Shown here: positions 1 to 5,569 of the stretch, piece after piece
How positions within the stretch are numbered: position 1 is the first letter of the stretch
How the letters are laid out: each line of letters begins with the position of its first letter
NCBI GenBank assembly: GCA_949878535.1
Contig: CATLAS010000078.1
Location: 1-5,625, forward strand
Length of the DNA: 5,625 bases
Source: an uncultured Eubacteriales bacterium
GTDB taxonomy: Bacteria; Bacillota; Clostridia; Oscillospirales; CAG-272
Reading direction: 5' to 3'
Notes under the pieces: model-generated
What the model was told of the DNA's origin: nothing
What the model saw: the letters and a program-made list of their open reading frames with translations, nothing else
The model's database searches: none
Program-made: the position numbers and the translations under genes

Positions 1-1
1 G

Positions 2-1834
2 CAATACCTGCGGGATGTATTTCATACCGGCGCCGTTTTTCGATTCTGGGGCAGGCCAGTGTTGGAGCGAGGCGTTTTAAAGCTGTCCGCCCCCGTGCAG
101 GAACCATGGACGGAAACGACTCCGCTGCCGCCGATCGTTCCGGTTTATCCCCTTGGAGCAGGACTATCCCAAAAATATCTTGCCTCTCTGATACGGGAGG
201 CGCTGAAAGCCGCAGCAGCACAGATAAAGGATCACCTGCCCACAGAAACACTGCAAAACAATCATCTCTGCTCCCTTAGCTATGCAATCACAAACATCCA
301 CTTCCCGGAAAATCTGGAGGCGCTGGAAAATGCACGGCGCAGATTTGCTTTTGATGAGCTATTCTGCACCGCCGCCGCTATGGCTGCAATCAAAAGCGGC
401 AAGGCAGGGGGCGCAGCGCCGGTTCTTGCAAAAAATGATCTATCCCCGCTTCTGCAAAAGCTCCCATATAGTTTGACCGGTGCGCAGCGGCGCTCCGTCG
501 GAGAAATCTCTGCCGATCTAGCGTCTGGCTCACCTATGTGTCGGATTTTATGCGGAGACGTAGGCTCTGGAAAAACTGCAGTTGCCGCTTGCGCCGCATA
601 TATTGCCCTACAAAACGGATACCAGTGTGCACTGATGGTTCCCACAGAAATCCTTGCCGGGCAGCATTACAGCGAACTCAGTCCCCTTTTTGAAAGCCTG
701 GGATACCGCACTGCCCTGCTTACAGGCTCTATACCCGCCGCGCAAAAACGGAAAATTCACACCGGACTTGCCGCAGACAGTGACCGGATCGACCTTGTAA
801 TTGGCACGCACGCCCTTTTGTCCGACACGGTTTCTTTTGCCTCTCTGGGACTGGTCATTACCGATGAACAGCATCGGTTCGGCGTAAATCAGCGGGCGAT
901 GCTCCGTGAGAAGGCTGGGCAGGCGCATACACTTGTAATGAGCGCTACGCCCATCCCGCGCACACTTTCTCTGATTTTATTTGGAGATCTTGATATTTCC
1001 CGATTGGACGAAATGCCCCCGGGAAGGCAGAAAATTTCCACCTTTGCTGTAGATGAAAGCTACCGCGCCCGATTGGTTGGCTTTATCCGAAAACAAAAAG
1101 ATGCCGGGTATCAAACCTATGTTGTATGCCCTGCAATTGAAGAAGTGAAAAAGAAAAAAGCCTCTGAGGATATAGAGGAGTTGGCAGATATAGACTTTTT
1201 TGCGCCGCCCGATGAAGAACTTCCACTGAAGTCCGCTACAGAACATGCCGCCATGCTGCAATCTATGATGCCGGATCTCACCGTAGGGCTGGTGCATGGC
1301 AAAATGAAAGCATCGGATAAAGAGCGTGCAATGGACACCTTTTATTCAGGAGAAACAGACGTACTTGTCTCCACAACCGTCATTGAGGTAGGCGTTAACG
1401 TACCGCGTGCAACATTGATGGTAGTGGAAAATGCAGAACGGTTCGGTTTGTCGCAGCTGCATCAGCTGCGCGGACGTGTAGGACGTGGAAAGGCAAAATC
1501 CTACTGTATACTGGTATCCGACGCCACATCAGAAACCGCCGTGCAGCGGCTGTCCGTTATGTGCCGTACCAATGACGGATTTCAGATTGCGGAAGAAGAC
1601 TTGCGTCTGCGGGGCCCCGGCGACTTTTTCTCTGCTGAGGGAAGCTTCCGTCAGCATGGAGGTCCTTCACTAACCTTCTCTGCCGGATGCAACGATACCC
1701 GCCTTATTTCCGATGCGGTTACCGCAGCTGGAACACTGATTTCACAGGATCCTGATTTGATGCTGCCAGAAAACAGGGCGCTCGGTGCATACATACACGA
1801 TATGATACGAACATCCTTTCACACGATCAGTTAA
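2..1834 (+). CDS. recG: ATP-dependent DNA helicase RecG, 5'-truncated by the window edge
   Basis: RecG is a superfamily 2 helicase that drives branch migration and regression of stalled forks and Holliday junctions; it acts in the cytoplasm on the nucleoid. The frame is open from base 2 and the first residues (QYLRDVFHTGAVFRFWG) resemble the end of the OB-fold 'wedge' domain, so the GTG at 59 is not the true start. About 610 residues are visible of a family length near 680, so roughly 70 N-terminal residues are missing. Counting from base 2, the motifs in order are: Walker A GDVGSGKT (185-192), motif Ia PTEILA, Walker B DEQH (288-291), motif III SATPIPRT (314-321), motif V TTVIEVGVNVP (458-468), motif VI QLRGRVGRG (488-496), and the RecG-specific GFQIAEEDLRLRGPGDFF (526-543). 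All are intact, so the protein is probably active. Between the VCP motif (~375) and HGKMK (~432) it carries roughly 20 extra, charged residues compared with the short form I recall from E. coli. No convincing T-tailed terminator follows the stop. Confidence 0.97.
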   Translation, partial: QYLRDVFHTGAVFRFWGRPVLERGVLKLSAPVQEPWTETTPLPPIVPVYPLGAGLSQKYLASLIREALKAAAAQIKDHLPTETLQNNHLCSLSYAITNIHFPENLEALENARRRFAFDELFCTAAAMAAIKSGKAGGAAPVLAKNDLSPLLQKLPYSLTGAQRRSVGEISADLASGSPMCRILCGDVGSGKTAVAACAAYIALQNGYQCALMVPTEILAGQHYSELSPLFESLGYRTALLTGSIPAAQKRKIHTGLAADSDRIDLVIGTHALLSDTVSFASLGLVITDEQHRFGVNQRAMLREKAGQAHTLVMSATPIPRTLSLILFGDLDISRLDEMPPGRQKISTFAVDESYRARLVGFIRKQKDAGYQTYVVCPAIEEVKKKKASEDIEELADIDFFAPPDEELPLKSATEHAAMLQSMMPDLTVGLVHGKMKASDKERAMDTFYSGETDVLVSTTVIEVGVNVPRATLMVVENAERFGLSQLHQLRGRVGRGKAKSYCILVSDATSETAVQRLSVMCRTNDGFQIAEEDLRLRGPGDFFSAEGSFRQHGGPSLTFSAGCNDTRLISDAVTAAGTLISQDPDLMLPENRALGAYIHDMIRTSFHTIS

Positions 1835-1878
1835 AGGTTTCTGAGAGTTTGTGGGGCAAATCTCCTACATAACAAAAT

Positions 1879-1921
1879 AAGCCTCCCATATGAGAATCCG
1901 CTGCGCGGCTCCAAGGGAGGT
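1879..1921. repeat. Hairpin repeat, diverged copy downstream of recG
   Basis: An imperfect palindrome with outer arms CCTCCC (1882-1887) and GGGAGG (1915-1920). An inner hairpin has GAG/CTC arms and CCGC-TGC-GCGG (1898-1908) at its tip. The AAGCCTCCC start matches one end of the repeat family seen further right. It begins 45 bp past the recG stop, so it could slow transcription coming out of recG, but no T-run follows it and I do not call it a terminator. Confidence 0.5.
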
Positions 1922-1951
1922 AGCATACCTAAGATTTTATATCAAATTAAA

Positions 1952-2153
1952 AAGGCTCCCCCCAGCAAAGGGAGCTATCGCCCAAGCGTAGCGTTGCGTA
2001 GCGTTGCGTAGCGTTGCGTAGCGTTGCGTAGCGATAGCGACTGAGGGATTGTCTCTATTATCATTTTGCAGGATCAATAAATTGAAAGTATTACTAACAA
2101 TCCCTCCGAGTTTTGCTACGCAAAACCCACCTCCCTTTACACACGGGAGGCTT
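1952..2153. repeat. Composite MITE-like palindromic element, about 202 bp
   Basis: Two copies of a short hairpin repeat face each other. The left copy (1952-2052) begins AAGGCTCCC, has a GCTCCC/GGGAGC hairpin (1955-1960 with 1970-1975) and ends GAGGGATTGT. The right copy (2097-2153) is inverted: it begins ACAATCCCTC, contains a perfect GTTTTGC-TAC-GCAAAAC hairpin (2110-2126) and a CCTCCC/GGGAGG hairpin (2130-2135 with 2145-2150), and ends GGGAGGCTT. The inner ends (2043-2052 and 2097-2106) are perfect 10-bp inverted repeats around a 44-bp AT-rich core. The outer ends AAGGCTCCC and GGGAGGCTT are inverted repeats with one mismatch. It encodes no transposase. The layout suggests a small non-autonomous mobile element or a bacterial interspersed repeat; no clear target duplication could be seen. 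Confidence 0.7.
1986..2033. repeat. Tandem decamer array, four perfect GCGTTGCGTA units
   Basis: Four identical 10-bp units occupy 1991-2030, flanked by a partial unit GCGTA (1986-1990) and GCG (2031-2033), about 4.8 units in all. Each unit is itself two related 5-mers, GCGTT and GCGTA. The array lies inside a hairpin: CTATCGC (1975-1981) is complementary to GCGATAG (2031-2037), so the array forms the loop or arm of the left copy of the composite repeat. Perfect identity between units points to recent slippage expansion. Confidence 0.9.
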
Positions 2154-2172
2154 AGAAAAGAGTTAAGTGCTG

Positions 2173-2220
2173 TGCCACCTTTCTGGAAGTTGTGCAACAG
2201 ATCCTCACAAGGAAGGCTTA
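2173..2220 (-). repeat. Decayed copy of the hairpin repeat family
   Basis: Read on the minus strand this starts TAAGCCTTCCTTGTGAGGA and ends AGAAAGGTGGCAC. That resembles the end of the right half of the composite element (TAAGCCTCCC...GGGAGGTGGG) with several substitutions. The central GTTGTGCAAC (2189-2198) is a small inverted repeat, like the variable inner hairpin of the better copies. The similarity is visible but imperfect, so the call is tentative. Confidence 0.4.
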
Positions 2221-2247
2221 AGAAATCTGACATAAATCTTGCAGCAC

Positions 2248-2274
2248 GCCGTCTCCCTTTGCCTGGGAGCCTTT
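2248..2274 (-). repeat. Hairpin repeat just downstream of nfo
   Basis: On the minus strand AAAGGCTCCC (2274-2265), a 7-nt loop, then GGGAGACGGC (2257-2248) gives a CTCCC/GGGAG stem and matches the start of the family copies at 1952 and 5570. It begins 9 bp past the nfo stop codon. Its position would allow it to act as the 3' stem-loop of the nfo transcript, although no U-run follows the stem. Confidence 0.5.
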
Positions 2275-2283
2275 CATGCTTAC

Positions 2284-3126
2284 TTATTCCCCTGTACGCT
2301 GGCTGCGAAGCAGGGCAATTTCCTGCGCATATCCGTCCAGCTCATTCGGCGTTTCCAAATAAAACGGCAGATCCCGCAGCATGGGATGATTGATTATCTT
2401 TGTAATTCCTGCAAGCCCCAAAAAGCCCTCTCCAATTTTTTCATGCCGGTCCTTGGCAGCTCCCACCGGATTCTTACTGTCATTTAAATGCACTGCCCGC
2501 AGCCGGTCAATCCCGATAATCCGGTCAAACTCCTCCAGCACCGCATCCGTTTCACCAGCAATATCATATCCGCCATCCGATATGTGGCATGTATCCAGGC
2601 AAACGCCAACATGAGATCGCAAGGCAGGATCTACACCGTCAATAATCCCGCGCACTTCCTCAAAATTTCTTCCAAGCTCCGTGCCCTTTCCCGCCATGGT
2701 TTCGATCAGCAGTGTGGTGCGCTGATCTTCTTTCATGACTATATTCAGGGTTTGCGCCACATTGGCAATCCCGGCTTGGACGCCGATTCCCACATGGGCG
2801 CCCGGATGAAAATTATACAGTGCACCGGGGATTTCCTCCAAAACAGAAATATCCTCTGCCATGGCTTCTCTGGTATAATCCCGGATCCGGTCTACCTCGG
2901 AAGCCGGATTGAGCGTATAAGGTGCATGAGCAAGAGGCGGCGCAAAATTATGCTCCTGCATAAATGCTGTAAGCGCCGCTATATCCTCCGCGTCCGGGCG
3001 CTTGAATCCCCGCCCGCGAGGATTACGAGTAAAATATTGAAACGTATTCGCCCCGATAGACAGCGCCGTTTTTCCCATAGCTGCATATCCGTCAGAAACG
3101 GAAAGATGACATCCAATATAAAACAT
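2284..3126 (-). CDS. nfo: Endonuclease IV (AP endonuclease, Nfo)
   Basis: Endonuclease IV cleaves the DNA backbone 5' of abasic sites in base excision repair, using a trinuclear zinc centre in a TIM barrel. The product from the chosen start is 280 residues, the usual family length. All nine metal ligands known from E. coli Nfo have a counterpart: H67 (in HAPYTLN), H107 (NFHPG), E142 (LIETMAG), D178 and H181 (CLDTCH), H213 (VHLNDS), D226 and H228 (KDRHE), and E258 (LETP). The start at 3126 is preferred: MFYIGCHLS is the typical N-terminus, GGAG lies 6 nt upstream (3133-3136), and a consensus promoter lies inside the 38-codon extension that an upstream ATG at 3240 would add. It converges on recG and is divergent from the YihY gene. 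Nothing suggests decay. Confidence 0.96.
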   Translation of the reverse strand: MFYIGCHLSVSDGYAAMGKTALSIGANTFQYFTRNPRGRGFKRPDAEDIAALTAFMQEHNFAPPLAHAPYTLNPASEVDRIRDYTREAMAEDISVLEEIPGALYNFHPGAHVGIGVQAGIANVAQTLNIVMKEDQRTTLLIETMAGKGTELGRNFEEVRGIIDGVDPALRSHVGVCLDTCHISDGGYDIAGETDAVLEEFDRIIGIDRLRAVHLNDSKNPVGAAKDRHEKIGEGFLGLAGITKIINHPMLRDLPFYLETPNELDGYAQEIALLRSQRTGE

Positions 3127-3132
3127 ACTAAT

Positions 3133-3137
3133 CTCCA
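3133..3137 (-). promoter_or_regulatory. Ribosome binding site that fixes the nfo start
   Basis: The minus strand reads TGGAGATTAGTATG, so GGAG sits 6 nt before the ATG at 3126. Together with the promoter further upstream, this selects 3126 over the in-frame ATGs at 3165 and 3240. Confidence 0.8.
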
Positions 3138-3201
3138 CAAACTTTCTTTGACTTTGTGTTTTGTGTCTCCAGTTTTGCATAAATTCATATCTATTACGTA
3201 T

Positions 3202-3230
3202 ATCATACCATGTAAGACTTTTTCTGTCAA
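3202..3230 (-). promoter_or_regulatory. Sigma-A promoter of nfo
   Basis: On the minus strand there is TTGACA (3230-3225), a 17-bp spacer, then TATGAT (3207-3202): a perfect -35 and a one-mismatch -10. Transcription would start near 3195, giving a leader of about 70 nt before the nfo start at 3126. The -35 box is 10 bp from the -35 box of the divergent promoter. Confidence 0.85.
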
Positions 3231-3252
3231 TCTCTGTCATTTGACAAGTGAC
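3225..3252. promoter_or_regulatory. Cluster of TGTCA/TGACA half-sites between the divergent promoters
   Basis: TGTCA occurs at 3225-3229 and again exactly 10 bp later at 3235-3239. The second copy forms an inverted repeat TGTCA-TT-TGACA with 3242-3246, and a further TGAC lies at 3249-3252. Two of these are the -35 boxes themselves. The one at 3235-3239 is not needed by either promoter, so the set may be an operator shared by both genes. No regulator is identified, and part of the pattern follows simply from having two TTGACA boxes. Confidence 0.3.
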
Positions 3253-3269
3253 GGAGAAACAGGTATAAT
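3241..3269 (+). promoter_or_regulatory. Sigma-A promoter of the YihY-C39 peptidase operon, full consensus
   Basis: TTGACA (3241-3246), a 17-bp spacer and TATAAT (3264-3269) match the housekeeping consensus at every position. Transcription would begin near 3276, about 40 nt before the ATG at 3315. A promoter this close to consensus predicts strong basal expression unless a repressor intervenes. Confidence 0.9.
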
Positions 3270-3295
3270 TAGGAAAGAACTGCGATTATAAGAAA

Positions 3296-3302
3296 AGGGG
3301 GG
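3296..3302 (+). promoter_or_regulatory. Shine-Dalgarno run of the YihY-family gene, widely spaced
   Basis: AGGGGGG ends 12 nt before the ATG at 3315, longer than the usual 6-9 nt. No closer start codon lies in the same frame, so ATG 3315 remains the best start. Confidence 0.55.
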
Positions 3303-3314
3303 CACTGTTTATAT

Positions 3315-4283
3315 ATGAAAAAATCAAAGGTGATCTCCTTTGCAAAATTCCGGCAGGAACTGATTGATATTATCATAGAGCTTGCCAATGACCAGGTCAA
3401 CGTTTACGCCGCGCAAGCCAGCTTCTTTATTATTATTTCGGTGATTCCCTTTATTATTTTGCTGCTGAGTCTGGCAAAGTATGTAATTGACGTGGACTGG
3501 ATCGTAGGCTGGATTGAGCATCAGGTATCCGGAGATATAGGACAGCTTCTTCAATCTGTTCTGGCAGAAGTTACGGAAAAAGCAGGCATTTCGCTCGTAT
3601 CCATTACAGCAATTTCCACACTGTGGAGTTCCTCCAGAGGCGTTAATGCTGTGATTCGCGGAATCTGGGGTGCTTACGGAATCCGTCTCAATGAAAATTT
3701 CATCTTTGATATTCTGCGTTCCCTATTATATACGCTGTCTTTCATTTTGTCTATCCTTGCCTCGCTGGTAGCGCTTGTATTTGCAGATTCCATTCGCGCG
3801 TTCTGCGAGGGGCGTTATCCCATCGCAACTATCATATTTGACGTTATCGTACAGTGCAGATCTATTGTATTCATTATCATTCTAACCCTTTTCTTTGCTT
3901 TGATTTACAATACTGCAGCAAAAAAAGGAAAGCGTCTCTCAAAAGACGCTTACATCGGTCTGTCAGATAAACTTCCCCGCGGATATCTTGCACAAATGCC
4001 CGGCGCTGTCTTTGCGGCGCTTGGCTGGATCTTATTCTCTTATTTCTATTCACTGTATATCCAATATTTTCCCACCGCTTCATATCTATACGGAAGCCTT
4101 GCGGCAATCGTGTTTTTGATGTTGTGGCTTTATATTTGTATGATGATTCTGATATACGGTGCGGAAATCAACAAATATGTTTTTCGCAAGTGGTCCTGCC
4201 GAAGAACAAAAACCAAGCTGGCTGAAATTCCGGAAAAACCCATAGCACCAAGTAAAATCGAATCCGGACGAAAAAAGAAGTAA
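3315..4283 (+). CDS. YihY/virulence factor BrkB family membrane protein
   Basis: A 322-residue polytopic inner-membrane protein of the YihY/BrkB family (sometimes mislabelled ribonuclease BN). The molecular function of the family is not firmly established. About six hydrophobic segments are visible, near residues 31-55, 93-105 (weaker), 137-158, 181-200, 229-250 and 256-284. Family signatures are AAQASFFIIISVIPFIILLL near the N-terminus, TLWSSSRGVNAVIRGIWGAYG (102-122, in part), PGAVFAALGWILFSYFYSLYI (229-249, in part), and YGSLAAIVFLMLWLY followed by GAEIN (259-286). The loop between the fourth and fifth segments (about 201-228) is long and basic, and the C-terminal tail (after ~290) is Lys/Arg-rich, which fits a cytoplasmic location. 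It is the first gene of an operon read from the consensus promoter at 3241, with the peptidase gene 23 bp behind it. Length is normal for Firmicute members. The family call is confident; a cellular role is not. Confidence 0.93.
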   Translation: MKKSKVISFAKFRQELIDIIIELANDQVNVYAAQASFFIIISVIPFIILLLSLAKYVIDVDWIVGWIEHQVSGDIGQLLQSVLAEVTEKAGISLVSITAISTLWSSSRGVNAVIRGIWGAYGIRLNENFIFDILRSLLYTLSFILSILASLVALVFADSIRAFCEGRYPIATIIFDVIVQCRSIVFIIILTLFFALIYNTAAKKGKRLSKDAYIGLSDKLPRGYLAQMPGAVFAALGWILFSYFYSLYIQYFPTASYLYGSLAAIVFLMLWLYICMMILIYGAEINKYVFRKWSCRRTKTKLAEIPEKPIAPSKIESGRKKK

Positions 4284-4306
4284 TATCTTTTGGAGAACAC
4301 ATTTCC

Positions 4307-5407
4307 ATGCAAAAGAAACAAAATTCACGGCATTATGCGATTACTGCATTGCTGATATTCCTGATTCTCGCAGCTACAGGAACAGCGCTTTTGTTTGCTT
4401 TTCGATATTACAAACTCATGCGGGTCAATCAATTTTCTAAAGATATTGTTTTGTCTGATAACTATTTTCTGCGCGAATATTTTCAGTATTCTCAAAAATC
4501 TGATGCTGCTTCAACAGATGAACTTGAACTGCCAGCAGAAAATTTTTCCTGCAAAGCTGCCGATTTGATCCCTGCACTGGAAACGCTGTGGAGCAGACCC
4601 CTTACGGAAGAAGAAAAGAAAATCATCCTGACGTCCGGCGCCAAAGATCCACTGACATCTGAAAATATAGAAGATCTGCTCCACGAAATGGAAGCCAGCT
4701 CTTACTATGATTCGGACAAAAAAACCAACGAATACATAAACCATGAAATTGCTGATATTATAAATTTTCTGCAATATTACTTTTCAGAAGAAAAAGTGCT
4801 TCTGGATGTTCCCCATATTTCACAGCTTCCCGATTATCCCAACGGCTGCGAAGCGGTCAGCGCAGTAATGCTTTTGCAATATTATGATTTTGAAATAACG
4901 AAAAAAGACTTTATATCTGATTATTTGCCTAAAGAACCTGTAAAAATCAGTTGGGGCTGCCGGTATGGTCCCAATCCCAAATTAAAATATGCAGGAGATC
5001 CGGCATCTGAGCGAAGTGGGTGGGGCTGTTTCGCACCGGTAATCGTTGACGCACTGCGGCAATATCTGCCTCGGAGATATACTGTAGAAAATCTCACCGG
5101 AGCTTCTCTGGAGGAGCTTTGCCAAAGCTACATTAGGAAAAATACTCCCGTGGCTATATGGGTTACCCAGAATTTTTCAGCAGTGGATGAAGTGTATCAG
5201 TGGCAAAGCTATGACAAAACCCAAACCTATTTGTATCCTAAAAACCAGCACTGTGTCGTATTGATCGGATTTGACCGGGAAAATTATTATTTTTCAGATC
5301 CCATGTCAGAAGATAGCATAACATCTCATAGAAAAGAAGATGTAACTTTGAGTTATCATTCTATGGGATCGCAGGCAATCGCTATCTGCATGAATGAAAA
5401 TCAATAA
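4307..5407 (+). CDS. Membrane-anchored C39-like cysteine peptidase
   Basis: A 366-residue protein with a short basic N-terminus, one hydrophobic segment (about 11-33, an uncleaved anchor; no lipobox Cys), a charged linker of about 130 residues, and a C-terminal papain-like domain (about 165-362) of the Peptidase C39-like type. Expected catalytic residues are present: Q173 (oxyanion) and C181 in ISQLPDYPNGCEAVS, H315 in NQHCVVLIGFD, and D331 in YYFSDP. GDP...GWGCFAPVIVDALRQYL (230-254) is also typical. The domain probably lies outside the membrane, cutting a surface or secreted substrate that I cannot name. Classical C39 domains remove double-glycine leaders and are fused to ABC transporters; none is fused or adjacent here, so a bacteriocin role is not supported. 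The start has TGGAGA (4291-4296) 10 nt upstream, and the gene follows the YihY-family gene by 23 bp with no promoter or terminator between, so they are probably co-transcribed. Confidence 0.88.
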   Translation: MQKKQNSRHYAITALLIFLILAATGTALLFAFRYYKLMRVNQFSKDIVLSDNYFLREYFQYSQKSDAASTDELELPAENFSCKAADLIPALETLWSRPLTEEEKKIILTSGAKDPLTSENIEDLLHEMEASSYYDSDKKTNEYINHEIADIINFLQYYFSEEKVLLDVPHISQLPDYPNGCEAVSAVMLLQYYDFEITKKDFISDYLPKEPVKISWGCRYGPNPKLKYAGDPASERSGWGCFAPVIVDALRQYLPRRYTVENLTGASLEELCQSYIRKNTPVAIWVTQNFSAVDEVYQWQSYDKTQTYLYPKNQHCVVLIGFDRENYYFSDPMSEDSITSHRKEDVTLSYHSMGSQAIAICMNENQ

Positions 5408-5445
5408 GGAAAAGGCACCTTTTGTAGAGGTGCCTTTTCCTTATT
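5403..5445 (+). terminator. Rho-independent terminator of the YihY-peptidase operon
   Basis: Two perfect 18-nt arms, AATAAGGAAAAGGCACCT (5403-5420) and AGGTGCCTTTTCCTTATT (5428-5445), enclose the 7-nt loop TTTGTAG. The GC core GGCACCT/AGGTGCC is followed by TTTT and then a pyrimidine-rich tail. The left arm includes the peptidase stop codon TAA (5405-5407). Because the arms are fully complementary, the same structure with a T-run forms on the minus strand, so it may stop transcription in both directions. Confidence 0.93.
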
Positions 5446-5519
5446 CGCTTATTAACAATGCATTTTGCAGGCAACAGTCAATAGCAAGCCTAAATTTTCT
5501 CAATGAAGCATATATAAAA

Positions 5520-5546
5520 GGCTCCCCCAGTAAAGAGACCTGTCGC
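5520..5546 (+). repeat. Truncated copy of the hairpin repeat
   Basis: These 27 bases align with 1954-1981 of the composite element with one missing C and four substitutions, covering GGCTCCCC...AAAG.GA..C.TGTCGC. The stem is degraded (GGGAGC has become GAGACC). After TGTCGC the match ends and unrelated AT-rich sequence leads into the next copy. Confidence 0.7.
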
Positions 5547-5569
5547 GATGCACCCTAATTCTTCTATAT

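Larger units (their letters stand above)
1835..2283. other. Gene-free interval between convergent recG and nfo, filled with hairpin repeats
   Basis: This 449-bp interval lies between the 3' ends of two converging genes. I see no credible protein gene. A minus-strand open frame (1937-2233) is the translation of the repeats themselves: it contains FLSLPC twice and a low-complexity stretch from the decamer array. Most of the interval consists of short GC-rich inverted repeats (CTCCC...GGGAG hairpins) of one family in both orientations, itemised separately. Accumulation where neither gene's promoter is disturbed fits tolerated insertion of small non-autonomous elements; this last point is inference. 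Confidence 0.75.

Noticed and set aside
59..61. GTG as the start of recG
   Set aside because: The frame is open to the window edge and the upstream residues resemble RecG wedge-domain sequence, so this is an internal valine.
1843..1864. Hairpin after recG (GAGA..TTTG-TGGGG-CAAA..TCTC) as a terminator
   Set aside because: The stem is short, AT-rich and has a bulge, and no T-run follows it.
1952..2153. CRISPR array or tRNA-like structure
   Set aside because: The decamers are contiguous with no spacers, and the hairpins do not form a cloverleaf; no cas genes are present.
1937..2233. 98-residue minus-strand open frame as a small protein gene
   Set aside because: Its sequence is the translation of the hairpin repeats and decamer array (FLSLPC twice, RYATLRNATQ-type repetition). 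It has no convincing ribosome binding site and covers several separate repeat copies.
2049..2393. Plus-strand open frame across the repeats into the nfo 3' end
   Set aside because: It overlaps repeat DNA and the antisense of nfo, and resembles no protein family.
3127..3240. nfo starting at the ATG at 3240
   Set aside because: The 38 extra codons contain the nfo promoter and have no family similarity; the ATG at 3126 has a GGAG site and the conserved N-terminus.
2488..3291. 267-codon plus-strand open frame opposite nfo
   Set aside because: It lies antisense to nfo, which has the full metal-ligand set and its own promoter; the composition is a typical shadow frame.
4307..5407. Bacteriocin-processing C39 ABC transporter
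   Set aside because: No ATPase or transporter domain is fused, and no double-glycine precursor peptide gene is visible nearby.
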